Shown here in pieces: positions 14,997 to 23,996 of a stretch of 43,564 bases of DNA (within the stretch, counting starts at the first letter, position 1; each line of letters begins with the position of its first letter). This stretch comes from CAISGS01 sp044376615 (GTDB lineage: Bacteria > Pseudomonadota > Alphaproteobacteria > Caulobacterales > Caulobacteraceae). Both the position numbers and the translations under genes were made by a program. The DNA is taken from the NCBI GenBank assembly GCA_044376615.1, contig JBILKO010000010.1, positions 1 through 43,564 on the forward strand, in the 5' to 3' direction. The notes under the pieces were generated by a model. It ran no database searches. It had not been told where the DNA came from and saw only the letters and a list, made by a program, of their open reading frames with translations.

Positions 14997-15422
14997 TTAG
15001 GGTTTTAGCAACCGATCTCGCGCGGCATTGAGTTGTGCCGCCAGGCCGACCGTGCCGCCCTTATCCGGATGGGCCGTTTGCATCAACCGCCGGTGGGCCT
15101 GACGGATCTCATTCTCGGTCGGCTCAGATCCTAGCCCAAGAAGATCTTGGGCTTCCTTCACGCTCATCCGATGATCCTGGCCAGACGGTTTCTGAGCCCG
15201 CGGTGGGGTGCGGGCCGATAAGGCAAGGCCAGCGCCTAGCACGACCAGGACCAAGGCCTTACCCCAGGCCCCGCGCAGGCCGACAAAGGCTGCAATTGCG
15301 AAAAGCCCTATGCTAACGGCGGAAGACAGAATCCGTGTACCTGCCCTGCGCAGCATGGGGCTTGGCCGAACAATATAGACAAGGATAGCTAGAAACAGGG
15401 CCGCCAAGATCAGATAGCTCAT
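14997..15422 (-). CDS. Membrane-anchored DnaJ-domain protein
   Basis: 141 residues with hydrophobic N-terminal segments (about 2-18, 35-52 and 53-68) and a C-terminal J domain (about 86-141) containing LLGLGSEPTENEIRQAHRRLMQTAHPDKGG. The HPD tripeptide that stimulates Hsp70 ATPase is intact. The layout, membrane anchor before a short J domain, is like TIM14/Pam18-related bacterial proteins. The partner DnaK and substrate are unknown. It lies 18 bp downstream of mipZ on the same strand, perhaps cotranscribed. Confidence 0.88.
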   Translation of the reverse strand: MSYLILAALFLAILVYIVRPSPMLRRAGTRILSSAVSIGLFAIAAFVGLRGAWGKALVLVVLGAGLALSARTPPRAQKPSGQDHRMSVKEAQDLLGLGSEPTENEIRQAHRRLMQTAHPDKGGTVGLAAQLNAARDRLLKP

Positions 15423-15440
15423 GCCCTACCCGCCGTACCG

Positions 15441-16286
15441 CTAGGATGCCGCCCGGCTCGCGGCCAGACCGGCATCACTGGCATAATCACCGAGCCCCAG
15501 AGCCTGCATCAGGGCGCGCAGTTCCTGGCGGGCCGCAACATGCTGAAGCGAGACCGGGACTGGCCGGACCTTGGGCGAGAGATCAGCAACCGTCAGGCCG
15601 AACGGAAACAACTCGCGATAAATCACCCGGTCACGCAGGCCCGGCCCAATCGAAAAGCCGACCCGCCGGCTCAAGGCCACCATCCGGTCCTCAACGCGCT
15701 TGCGGTTTCGCGCATCGGCAGGTGATAGGCGATTGCGCAAGACAACCCAGTCAAAAGAGGTGCCGCGACTAGCGGCCTTGACCTTGCGTGCCTCCCAAAC
15801 TGTGAGCGAATAGATGCTGGGCTTAAGCAGTTCCAAAGTGACGGGGTCGACATGCCCAAGCAGGTCAAAATCGACAAAACTGTCATTCATCGGGGTGACC
15901 ACAAGATCAGCAAGACCATGGGCTGTGCGCGACAGGGCCGTGTCGCCGCCGGGTGTATCGATGACGAGAAAATCGACCTCGGCCTGAGCCTGCGCAAATA
16001 CCGGTTCAAACAACCTAACCTGTTCCAGAGGATTCGACGCAGCCAAGGCCAGGCTGTCATCTTGCAGCCGAAAGGTTTGAGGCTCTGGCAATCCAGCGTT
16101 TGAGGTTGCATTCCAGGTCTGGCGATTAGCAAAAAACCGCGCCGTGGATTCTTGCCGCAGATCTAGATCTAAGACGCCAACCTTGGCGCCGCCATGCAAT
16201 AGGGCGGTGATCAGGTGAATGGCGATGGTCGACTTGCCCGCCCCACCCTTTTCATTGCCGATCACAATAATCCGCGCCTGAGACAC
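15441..16286 (-). CDS. mipZ: Division-plane positioning ATPase MipZ
   Basis: A ParA/MinD-type ATPase with deviant Walker A (GNEKGGAGKST), DLDLRQ, a Walker B region FLVIDTPGGD and the MipZ-specific VVTPMNDSFVDFDLLG and RVIYRELFPFGLT. MipZ binds ParB near the origin and inhibits FtsZ, forming a bipolar gradient that places division at mid-cell. The frame opens at TTG 16304, but GTG 16286 is preferred: AAGGA lies 7 bases upstream and MSQARIIVIGNEKGG then aligns with the start of Caulobacter MipZ. This gives 281 residues. It is divergent from panC. Confidence 0.95.
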   Translation of the reverse strand: MSQARIIVIGNEKGGAGKSTIAIHLITALLHGGAKVGVLDLDLRQESTARFFANRQTWNATSNAGLPEPQTFRLQDDSLALAASNPLEQVRLFEPVFAQAQAEVDFLVIDTPGGDTALSRTAHGLADLVVTPMNDSFVDFDLLGHVDPVTLELLKPSIYSLTVWEARKVKAASRGTSFDWVVLRNRLSPADARNRKRVEDRMVALSRRVGFSIGPGLRDRVIYRELFPFGLTVADLSPKVRPVPVSLQHVAARQELRALMQALGLGDYASDAGLAASRAAS

Positions 16287-16439
16287 GCCAAAATCCTTCA
16301 CCAAAACGTCAAGACTGAACTTTGATTCGGCACTTGCACCGGGTCTTGGTCATACGATGCACACTGCGGAGCGCAAACAATCGACTTGAATTTGCCGCCA
16401 TAATTTGTCCTAAGGCCAGTCCATTAGTGGAGACTGGCT

Positions 16440-17300
16440 GTGCCCAATCCTGAAACCCTGCCGATTGTTCGCACCGTGCATCATCTGCGCTCAAACGTAC
16501 AGGGCTGGCGGCGCGCGGGCCAAAGGGTCGCGCTCGTCCCGACCATGGGCGCTCTGCACGACGGTCATCTGGGCCTGATCCGCTTGGCAAAGCGCCAAGC
16601 CGACCGGGTTGTGGCCAGCGTCTTTGTCAATCCCACTCAGTTTGCCCCTCACGAGGATTTTGAGACCTATCCTCGAACTGAAGCGAGTGATGCCGCCGCC
16701 CTGACGGCAGAGGGCTGCGACCTCATGTATGCCCCGTCCGCCGATGCCATGTATGTACCCGGCTTCGCCACAACGGTTTCGGTCCAAGGCGTATCAGGGC
16801 CTTTGGACGGTCAAGCAAGACCTCACTTTTTCGGCGGCGTTGCCACAGTCGTGGCCAAGCTCTTGATCCAGTGCGCGCCAGACATGGCGATCTTTGGCGA
16901 GAAAGACTATCAGCAACTCCAGGTGATTAAGCGCATGGCCGCTGATCTAGACCTTCCCGTCCGGATCATAGGCGCGCCGACCGCTCGGGCCGAAGATGGT
17001 CTGGCCTTGTCTTCTCGCAATGCCTATTTGACCCCCGATCAGCGGCTAATCGCTGGCAAGCTCAATAAGATTATGGCCGCTGCCGCCGAACAGGTGGCAG
17101 AGGGGGTATGGGTCCAGACGGCAGAGGCTGAAGGTCAGGCCGCGATCCTCGCAGCAGGCTTTGACAAGATCGACTATTTCGAATTTCGCGACAGTTTTGA
17201 TCTGCGCCGTCTTGGTCCAGACCGCGCCGACGGCGTGCCGCGCCTGTTCGCCGCGGTATGGCTTGGCAAGACCCGGCTCATCGATAATCGCGGCCTTTAG
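16440..17300 (+). CDS. panC: Pantothenate synthetase PanC
   Basis: 286 residues with PTMGALHDGHLGLI (HIGH-type nucleotide loop), VNPTQFAPHEDF, FFGGVATVVAKL, FGEKDYQQ and LSSRNAYL. It condenses pantoate with beta-alanine using ATP, the last step of pantothenate synthesis. GTG start at 16440; no ATG lies nearby in frame upstream. It is transcribed away from mipZ, with a 153-bp shared promoter region. No panB or panD is in the window. Confidence 0.96.
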   Translation: MPNPETLPIVRTVHHLRSNVQGWRRAGQRVALVPTMGALHDGHLGLIRLAKRQADRVVASVFVNPTQFAPHEDFETYPRTEASDAAALTAEGCDLMYAPSADAMYVPGFATTVSVQGVSGPLDGQARPHFFGGVATVVAKLLIQCAPDMAIFGEKDYQQLQVIKRMAADLDLPVRIIGAPTARAEDGLALSSRNAYLTPDQRLIAGKLNKIMAAAAEQVAEGVWVQTAEAEGQAAILAAGFDKIDYFEFRDSFDLRRLGPDRADGVPRLFAAVWLGKTRLIDNRGL

Positions 17301-17303
17301 GCC

Positions 17304-17717
17304 CTACCAGGCCCCCAGATCGCGCAATTGCTCGGCTAGGCCTGCTGGCAGGACACCCGCATCGCCTGCGCTCGAAAGATCAGCGGGCGCATCCTTGGCC
17401 TCTAAATAGCGCCAGCCCTGGAATGGCCGCCGCGCTTGCGGGCAGGTCAGGATCAAGGTCCGGTCCAGATAGATATGGCAATGGCTCTGGCCATTATCAG
17501 TCAAGGTTTGAACATCGGTAATGACCTGTCGCACCAGAACTACGCCCTTAATGACCCAATAGAGCGAGCCACCCTCAGTCAGCTCTTCGGCCCGTTTGGG
17601 GGTCTGGCGGGTATGGACGATCGGTAGGCGCTTGCGGCCATGCTCCTCGTCCCACCAGTCGCGCAGATCGTCTATACTTGTGGCCCCGACGCAGAGCTTG
17701 ATCAGATGTAATGGCAT
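17304..17717 (-). CDS. DUF1489 family protein
   Basis: 137 residues beginning MPLHLIKLCVGATSIDDLRDW, with a conserved HTRQTPKRAEEL segment, GSLYWVIKG...RQVI and CHIYLD..LILT...RRPFQGWRYL, the pattern of DUF1489 proteins found across alphaproteobacteria. Function is unknown; it is cytoplasmic, with no signal or membrane segment. It ends 3 bp from the convergent panC stop. Confidence 0.88.
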   Translation of the reverse strand: MPLHLIKLCVGATSIDDLRDWWDEEHGRKRLPIVHTRQTPKRAEELTEGGSLYWVIKGVVLVRQVITDVQTLTDNGQSHCHIYLDRTLILTCPQARRPFQGWRYLEAKDAPADLSSAGDAGVLPAGLAEQLRDLGAW

Positions 17718-17874
17718 GGCCGTGTCCTAGCCTGACTCGGCGCCAAGATCACCTGCCCGCCATGGCCTAAAGCTGGGTCAAGCCAACCGCGAGCAGGGCC
17801 AAGATCACGACGCGCCGTCCATTGCGGCCAATTCCTTCGCCATATGCCCCCTAGGCGTGTCAGCCCCCAGACGC

Positions 17875-18717
17875 CTAGTCGAGCGCCCAAGACGGCTTGC
17901 GCTTGGCCAAAAAAGCGCGAACCCCTTCCTGGCCCTCGTCTCCAACCCGGCGCCTTGCGATCCGCCGCGCCGTCTCGTCCATCACCGCTTTATCGATTGG
18001 CTTACCAACCATGTCACGGACCAGAAGCTTACAGTCTGCGACAGCGCCTGGGGCTGCCGCAACCATTTCTGTAGCCAAGTCTTCTTGGATAGCGGTCAGG
18101 GCGGCGGAATCCTTGACGACCTTTTCGACAAGGCCAAGGTTCAAGGCCTCATCAGGCCCAAAGGCTCGGCCGGTGGCGAACAGACGCAAGGCAGCGCGCT
18201 GGCCAATCGCAGCAATGACATAGGGGCTGATGGTGGCGGGGGTCAGGCCAAGCTTAACTTCGGAAAACGAAAACCGCGCGCCCTCGGCGGCAACCGCCGT
18301 ATCGCAAGCTGCGACCAGGCCCGCGCCGCCGCCAAAGGCTGCGCCTTCCACCAAGGCTACAGTTAGGGCCGGAATGTCATGCAAGGCCTTGAGCATCCGA
18401 GCTAAGCCCAGCGCATCGGCGCGATTATCCTCTTCGGACCAGTTGGCGGCTGCGGCCATCCATTCCAGATCCGCACCTGCGCTAAATGTGCCGCCAACCC
18501 CGCGCAGAAACACAATCCGGAAATGATCGGCCCCGTGCAGGGACTCAAACGCCTCGGTCAATTCGGCAATGGTCTCGGCATCAAAGGCGTTTTTGCGCCC
18601 CGGACGATTGATCATGACCATGGCCATGCCGGACGGCGAGGCGTCTAGAATCACCGACCGGCCGAGATCAGCCTCGCCGGGGTCAGGGACAAAAGGGGTC
18701 GCAATTGGGTCGGTCAT
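17875..18717 (-). CDS. Enoyl-CoA hydratase/isomerase family, probably methylglutaconyl-CoA hydratase type
   Basis: 280 residues of the crotonase fold. The oxyanion-hole segments are FSAGADLEWM and EGAAFGGGAGLVAACD; FSEVKLGLTPATISPYVI is typical of the LiuC/AtuE-like branch that hydrates 3-methylglutaconyl-CoA in leucine or isoprenoid degradation. No other leucine catabolism gene is near, so the substrate is uncertain. The N-terminus is about 15 residues longer than the minimal fold. Single gene with a divergent neighbour. Confidence 0.85.
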   Translation of the reverse strand: MTDPIATPFVPDPGEADLGRSVILDASPSGMAMVMINRPGRKNAFDAETIAELTEAFESLHGADHFRIVFLRGVGGTFSAGADLEWMAAAANWSEEDNRADALGLARMLKALHDIPALTVALVEGAAFGGGAGLVAACDTAVAAEGARFSFSEVKLGLTPATISPYVIAAIGQRAALRLFATGRAFGPDEALNLGLVEKVVKDSAALTAIQEDLATEMVAAAPGAVADCKLLVRDMVGKPIDKAVMDETARRIARRRVGDEGQEGVRAFLAKRKPSWALD

Positions 18718-18860
18718 TAGGATTATCCTTTACGATCTTGGTTTAGGCTCAAGCTTAACCCATCCGTATATATGGCATGATGACATATGCGCGCGAATAG
18801 TCGAAGCCTGACAAGGGGTGCAAGATTCCCTTGGGTCCCGAAATCGGATAGACTTGGATC

Positions 18861-20621
18861 GTGACGAATCCAAGCGCTCAATCGACTGAGTCGGCGCTCG
18901 TGCGGCTGTTTTCAGACCCGCAGATTACGAGCGATGCGGTCGCGTTTTCACTCCCAGGTGGCGCAACCCTTTATGAGAGCGGCGAGGCGGCCGACCATAT
19001 CTATTTTGTCCGCGCTGGACGCCTTGCAGCCATTCGCCACGAAGAGGGTATGGACCCACATTTTCTTGGCATCATCCGGCCGGGTGAGCCCGTTGGCGAA
19101 ATGGCCATGATCTCGGGCACTGTGCATTCGGCCAAGGTGGTCGCCCTGCGCGATACGGAAATCCTAGCCTTGCCTCGGGCGGCCTTCTTTCAGGCCGCAG
19201 ATCGCGATTCCCGGGTCATGGTCGAGCTCGCCCGGCTCATGATTATGCGCAGTCGCCAGAGCGCGGCCAAGCTGTCCATGGGCGACCCATCTGTATTTGG
19301 GTTTGTCGGACTTGGCCGCGACGTCAAACTCATGCCCCAGGTCCAGGCCATAGCCCATGCCATTCGCCGCATAGGCTATACGGTGACCGTGCTGGGCGTT
19401 GAGGTCCAAACCGCCAATGCCGAATGGTTCTCCAATGTGGAGCTGATGCACGATTTTGTGCTCTATGTTGCGGAATCCAAAGAACATACCTGGAAGGCGG
19501 TTGTCGGTCGCCAATCGGACCGCCTTTTCCTCGTCGCGCGCGGTGAGACCGAGCCGAACCTGACCGAACCCATCACCCTACCCGATCCCTTGGTCACCCA
19601 GGGCCTAGTGGACCTAATCCTATTGCAGCGGCCAAACTGCGCGCGGCCAAAGGGGTCTCAGGCCTGGCTTGATGCGGTGGATGTAGCGCGCCTGTTTCAG
19701 CTACGTGACAAGGACCAGGCCCATTATGATCGCATGGCGCGCCACCTGACTGGCATGGCGGTTGGGCTTGTCCTATCCGGCGGCGGCGCTCGGGCCTATG
19801 CCCATATTGGTGCGATCAAGGCCCTGCGCGAACATGGGACTCCCATCGATTATGTCTGCGGGGCCTCTATGGGGGCCGTGATTGCGGCGGCCCTGGCCAT
19901 GGACTGGCCCGATACCGAGATTGATGCCCGCATCCGCAAGGCCTTTGTCAATTCCAGCCCGCTGGACGATATCGATTTCCCCATGGTCGCCATGACCAAG
20001 GGCGATAAGGTCGATGAACGTCTGCGCGAACATTTTGACGATCAACAGATTGCTGACCTTTGGCTGCCGTTTTTCTGTGTCTCGTCCAACCTTACCGCCG
20101 GGGCCTATCACCTGCACAATTCCGGCAGCTTGCGAAAAGCGCTGCGGGCCTCAATCTCTCTGCCCGGCATCTTGCCGCCGGTGATCTTCAATAAGCAGGT
20201 CCTAGTCGATGGGGCGGTGATGAAGAACCTGCCCGCTGATGTCATGCGCAGCCTACATCGCGGGCCCATCGTCGCCGTCGATGTCTCGCGCGCCCGCGGC
20301 CTGAGCGAACAAGATGTCGAACGGCCTGAATCGGTTTGGCGCTGGCTCTGGTCCGGTCAATGGCGACAGGGCCCGCCAATTGTCGCCCTATTAATGCGGG
20401 CCGCGACCGTATCGACCAGCCGCGACCTGATTGCCAGCCGCGATGCCAGCGATGTCTTGGTCCTGCCGAACCTGTCCAATATTGATATCCGCAATTGGGA
20501 AGCCTTTGATCCCGCCGTCAACGCGGGCTACGAGGCCATGCAAGAGGCCTTGGCCAAATTGCACCATCCGGTCACGGATCTGCGCCGCCGGCCCAGCCAG
20601 TCGGACTATAGCCTAGCCTAA
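18861..20621 (+). CDS. cNMP-binding/patatin-like phospholipase (NTE family)
   Basis: 586 residues from GTG 18861. Residues 20-140 are a cyclic-nucleotide-binding fold (DHIYFVRAGRLAAI, GEPVGEMAMISG). Residues 150-290 are a middle region of unassigned fold. Residues 295-500 are a patatin domain with LSGGGARAYAHIG (oxyanion glycine loop), nucleophile Ser in GASMG and Asp in VDGAVMKN, forming the Ser-Asp dyad. It resembles the soluble part of neuropathy target esterase-type lysophospholipases. Whether it binds a real nucleotide is unclear: the phosphate-binding cassette GE-x-G-x-MA is present but shortened. It is convergent with scpB and overlaps it by 9 bp. Confidence 0.92.
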   Translation: MTNPSAQSTESALVRLFSDPQITSDAVAFSLPGGATLYESGEAADHIYFVRAGRLAAIRHEEGMDPHFLGIIRPGEPVGEMAMISGTVHSAKVVALRDTEILALPRAAFFQAADRDSRVMVELARLMIMRSRQSAAKLSMGDPSVFGFVGLGRDVKLMPQVQAIAHAIRRIGYTVTVLGVEVQTANAEWFSNVELMHDFVLYVAESKEHTWKAVVGRQSDRLFLVARGETEPNLTEPITLPDPLVTQGLVDLILLQRPNCARPKGSQAWLDAVDVARLFQLRDKDQAHYDRMARHLTGMAVGLVLSGGGARAYAHIGAIKALREHGTPIDYVCGASMGAVIAAALAMDWPDTEIDARIRKAFVNSSPLDDIDFPMVAMTKGDKVDERLREHFDDQQIADLWLPFFCVSSNLTAGAYHLHNSGSLRKALRASISLPGILPPVIFNKQVLVDGAVMKNLPADVMRSLHRGPIVAVDVSRARGLSEQDVERPESVWRWLWSGQWRQGPPIVALLMRAATVSTSRDLIASRDASDVLVLPNLSNIDIRNWEAFDPAVNAGYEAMQEALAKLHHPVTDLRRRPSQSDYSLA

Positions 20622-21257
20622 AAAGTCCTGGTGGAATTCGGGGGTGTCTTCGAGGTCTAGTGGGTCTTCGTCATCGGACTCAGCCGACGGGTCTGGTACC
20701 TGGAAAGCGCTTGGCAGAGCCATGTCCAGCAGGCCCATGGCCTTCATATCGCCCGCACCGGGCAGGTCACGCAGGCTAGCCAGGCCATAATGCTCTAGAA
20801 ACAGGTCGGATGTGCCATAGGTCACTGGCCGCCCAGGCGTGCGGCGACGCCCGCGCAGTCGCACCATGCCCAACTCTAACAAGACATCCAAGGTGCCGCG
20901 GCTGGCCTGAACGCCGCGGATCTGTTCGATTTCGGCCCGCGTGACCGGCTGATGATAGGCAATGATCGCTAAGGTCTCTTGCGCGGCCTTGGACAGGCGG
21001 CGCGGCTCCTCACGCTCTTCGGTCATCAGATGCGACAGGTCTTCAGCTGTTTGAAACCGCCAGCGATCGGCAATACAGGCCAGGACGACGCCGCGCGTAG
21101 CATAGAGCTCTTTCAAGGCCATCAGGGCCTGGCCAATATCGGTAGCCTGGGTATCGCTATGCGGCAGCCGCCGGGCGAGATCGCTGGCGGATAGGGGCTC
21201 AGCGGCGGCAAACAAGAGCGCCTCAATGCTGCGTTCAATCTGGGCCAGGTCGGTCAT
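20613..21257 (-). CDS. scpB: Segregation and condensation protein ScpB
   Basis: 214 residues with two winged-helix domains: IERSIEALLFAAAEPLSASDLARRL at the start, then LSKAAQETLAIIAYHQPVTRAEIEQIRGVQAS and a GRPVTYGTSDLFLEHYGL end. It is the dimeric subunit that binds the ScpA kleisin and regulates SMC. The C-terminal acidic tail (ESDDEDPLDLEDTPEF) is an extension of low complexity. Its start overlaps the scpA stop as ATGA. Confidence 0.95.
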   Translation of the reverse strand: MTDLAQIERSIEALLFAAAEPLSASDLARRLPHSDTQATDIGQALMALKELYATRGVVLACIADRWRFQTAEDLSHLMTEEREEPRRLSKAAQETLAIIAYHQPVTRAEIEQIRGVQASRGTLDVLLELGMVRLRGRRRTPGRPVTYGTSDLFLEHYGLASLRDLPGAGDMKAMGLLDMALPSAFQVPDPSAESDDEDPLDLEDTPEFHQDFLG

Positions 21258-22087
21258 GCCGCCGCCTCGCCCTGGGTCTGGCGCTCACCCAGCCGAGCCC
21301 GAAGATAAAGCGCAGCAAAGGCCTCCTTCTGCTGGGCCTCTAAAGCGCCTTCCTTGACCAGCTCAAGGCCCGCCGACAGGGTCGAGGCCATATAGGAGGC
21401 GCGGCTGGGGCCATTTTCTGGCACCTCATCGCCCTGAGGCACAATCATGCCGAGCTCGGTCCAGGTCTTTAAATCGGGCAGCTTGTGACGCAGGCGCAGG
21501 CGCGCATCGTCTAGCGGATAAGCTTGAGGCGGGCGGAGCTGATAGGTACGGCCCTGGTCCTTGCGCCTTTGATCTACATAGGCCTGAACCAGTTCATAGA
21601 GATTACCGGTCAGGCGGCTCGAAGAAACAATCTTGATCGCTTCCGGATCGCCGCGCGTAAACACGTCACGCTTTAGCTGCGGTCTCTGGGCCAAGGCCTC
21701 GACCGCCTTGCGCACAATGTCCAGCTTGGCCAGGCGGAAAGCCAGGGCCAGGGCCATTTCCTCGGCTGGTGGCTCATTATCCTGCTTGCGCTCAGGCTTG
21801 GGCAGCATGAGGCGGGACTTCAGATAGGCCAACCAACTGGCCATGACCAGATAATCGGCGGCCAGCGAAAACCGCACCCGGCGCACCTGATTGACAAAGA
21901 CCAGGTACTGTTCGGCCAATTTGAGGACCGACAGCTTCATCAAATCGACTTTTTGCGTCCGGGCCATGGCCAGCAGGACGTGCAAAGGGCCTTCATAGCC
22001 ATCAATGTCGATGATCAGGGCCTCGCCATCCTCGACCGCTTCCTCAACGGCTTGGAAATCGAGGCTGGGCTGGATGGTATCGGTCAT
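21254..22087 (-). CDS. scpA: Segregation and condensation protein ScpA
   Basis: The kleisin subunit linking SMC heads. It has DIDGYEGPLHVLLAMARTQKVDLMKLSVLKLAEQYL in the N-terminal SMC-neck-binding helix bundle and LKSRLMLPKPE. The C-terminal winged helix ends in KEAFAALYLRARL. ATG 22087 (MTDTIQPSL, 277 residues) is chosen because it overlaps the nagZ stop as ATGA; the longer frame to 22111 would overlap by 28 bases. nagZ-scpA-scpB is a typical alphaproteobacterial operon. Confidence 0.95.
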   Translation of the reverse strand: MTDTIQPSLDFQAVEEAVEDGEALIIDIDGYEGPLHVLLAMARTQKVDLMKLSVLKLAEQYLVFVNQVRRVRFSLAADYLVMASWLAYLKSRLMLPKPERKQDNEPPAEEMALALAFRLAKLDIVRKAVEALAQRPQLKRDVFTRGDPEAIKIVSSSRLTGNLYELVQAYVDQRRKDQGRTYQLRPPQAYPLDDARLRLRHKLPDLKTWTELGMIVPQGDEVPENGPSRASYMASTLSAGLELVKEGALEAQQKEAFAALYLRARLGERQTQGEAAA

Positions 22088-23106
22088 GCGGCCTTCCCCG
22101 CTAAGCCCCATTGGGCAAGCTTTGCGTCAGCTGCTGAGGGATCAAAACGGTCGGGCACGGCCATACAGGTCTTTGCCGTCTGGGCGCGTTCAGCCGCCTT
22201 ACCCTCTAGCCAGGGGCAAGCCTCGGCAACCTCGGCCATTTCAGCCATCTGGCCATTGCAGTGCAAAACCAGATCTGAACCTGCATCAAGCGACGCTTTC
22301 GTTCGCTCCGCAAAACTGCCACCGAGCGCCTTCATCGAAAGATCATCGCTCATCAACAGGCCATCAAAGCCGATATGGCCGCGAATAATGTCCTGGGTCA
22401 CCTTGCGGGACACTGTGGCACAGGCGCCCGGGTCGATATCGCTAAACACGACATGCGCCGTCATGGCCATGGGGGCTTGGGCCAGGGCGACAAAAGGTGC
22501 AAAATCGGTGCTTTCCAGCTCAGACCTTGGCGTATGAACTACCGGCAGTTCTAGGTGGCTATCGGCAAAGGCGCGGCCATGGCCGGGAATATGCTTGATA
22601 ACTGGCGCAACGCCGCCAGCAACCAAGCCGTCCATAGCCGCCTGGCCAAGCCTGGCCACCGTCTTGGGATCCTGACCAAAGGATCGATCACCGATAATGT
22701 CATGAGCGCCGGGATGGCGAAGATCCAGGCAAGGCGCGCAATCGGCATTAAAGCCCAGCGCCAAGACCTCGTGAGCAAGCAGGCGATGATTTAGCCACAC
22801 CGCCTCATGTGCGGCATCGGCGTCATTTTCATATAGCTGGCCAAAGCCGTCGGCGGGGGCGCGAAGCCTGGCCAAGGGCGGCCTAAGGCGTTGAACCCGG
22901 CCGCCTTCCTGATCGACAAACACAAGGGCCTGATCGTCCTCAATACTGTCGCGCAAGGCCTTGATCAGGGCGCGGGTTTGGTCGCCGGTCTGGATATTTC
23001 GGGCAAACAGGATAAAGCCCCAAGGGCGGACCGACTGGAAAAACCGTCGCTCCGCCTCGGACAGCACCGGGCCTTCGCAGCCAAGAATACAAGCCCGTGA
23101 CGGCAT
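22084..23106 (-). CDS. nagZ: Beta-N-acetylhexosaminidase NagZ
   Basis: About 340 residues of glycoside hydrolase family 3. The signature KHIPGHGRAFADSHLELPVV includes the catalytic Asp/His loop, and MSDDLSMKAL holds the nucleophile Asp. It cleaves GlcNAc from anhydro-muropeptides in the cytoplasm during peptidoglycan recycling. ATG 23106 (MPSRACILG) lies 1 bp after the upstream SPOR gene's stop and fits tight coupling better than the longer frame to 23124. Confidence 0.94.
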   Translation of the reverse strand: MPSRACILGCEGPVLSEAERRFFQSVRPWGFILFARNIQTGDQTRALIKALRDSIEDDQALVFVDQEGGRVQRLRPPLARLRAPADGFGQLYENDADAAHEAVWLNHRLLAHEVLALGFNADCAPCLDLRHPGAHDIIGDRSFGQDPKTVARLGQAAMDGLVAGGVAPVIKHIPGHGRAFADSHLELPVVHTPRSELESTDFAPFVALAQAPMAMTAHVVFSDIDPGACATVSRKVTQDIIRGHIGFDGLLMSDDLSMKALGGSFAERTKASLDAGSDLVLHCNGQMAEMAEVAEACPWLEGKAAERAQTAKTCMAVPDRFDPSAADAKLAQWGLAGKAA

Positions 23107-23107
23107 A

Positions 23108-23908
23108 TTAGCCGCCCTTAACAATGCAGGTCTTGCCCGACGCTTTTAGCTGATCACAAAAGGCCGAAGCCTCGGCCCGCGACGCAAAGCCCCCGATCGA
23201 GGTGCGATAAAGGGTCGAGCCATCCCGCTCGACCGGCACAACCTGCTTGGTCTTGCCGGACATGGGCCCAGGATAGGCGCGGGCCACATCGCTCCAGCCC
23301 TTGCTGGCGAGCGCATTAGACGAATAGGCACCAATCTGGACCAAGGCGCCAGATCCACCCGTGGCTACGGGCTTGGTCTCAGGCTTTGCCGCTGGGCGCG
23401 CCAGTGTCGCCAAGGGCTGAGACGCGGCGGGCTTGGTTGCAGGCGCGGGCTTGGTTTGGGGCGCAGCGGCTACGGCCTGAGGTTTTGCGGCCTGTGCCTG
23501 AGCAGTTGGCTGAGGTGCAGGGCTTGCGGGAGCGGCCTGGGCGGTTGGCCTAGGCTCAGGCACTTCAGGGCCAGGGGTAAAGGTCGGCAAGGGCTCGGTC
23601 TCGCCGGGCGCGGGGGCCTTATAGACCTGTAGACCAACGGTCGCTTGACCCGGTTGCACCTCGGGCGGTGGATTGCCCTTAATCGCCGGGACTGGCGTAC
23701 CAACGGGCTGTGGTGGATCGCCTGCCCCGCGCACGCCATTGCGATAAAATAGGATCAAGGCCACGACCAGGGCCACCAAGACCACGGCGCTAAAGATTAG
23801 GGCAAGAGGCAAGGGCTGACCCGAGCCACCCTGGCGCGGCCGCCTAGCGTCAAAGGTCAGGGGTTGATCAGACTGGGGCGTATAGGCACCGCGATCATAG
23901 TCAGACAT
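23108..23908 (-). CDS. SPOR-domain membrane protein
   Basis: 266 residues from ATG 23908, which has GGAG upstream (the frame runs on to 23932). A short cytoplasmic tail is followed by one membrane helix (about 33-53, LALIFSAVVLVALVVALILF), a long Pro/Ala/Gln-rich periplasmic linker (60-185) and a SPOR domain (about 188-266, VQIGAYSSNALASKGW...). The layout resembles FtsN/DedD-like septal proteins binding denuded peptidoglycan. It heads the SPOR-nagZ-scpA-scpB operon, linking envelope and chromosome functions. Confidence 0.9.
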   Translation of the reverse strand: MSDYDRGAYTPQSDQPLTFDARRPRQGGSGQPLPLALIFSAVVLVALVVALILFYRNGVRGAGDPPQPVGTPVPAIKGNPPPEVQPGQATVGLQVYKAPAPGETEPLPTFTPGPEVPEPRPTAQAAPASPAPQPTAQAQAAKPQAVAAAPQTKPAPATKPAASQPLATLARPAAKPETKPVATGGSGALVQIGAYSSNALASKGWSDVARAYPGPMSGKTKQVVPVERDGSTLYRTSIGGFASRAEASAFCDQLKASGKTCIVKGG

Positions 23909-23996
23909 CGGTAGGACTCCGAAGGCCGCCAATGGCCTTCAAAAAGGGACGCAGGCGCGCCGAATCATTTGGCGATTATACCTGTTCGCTAAGCCC

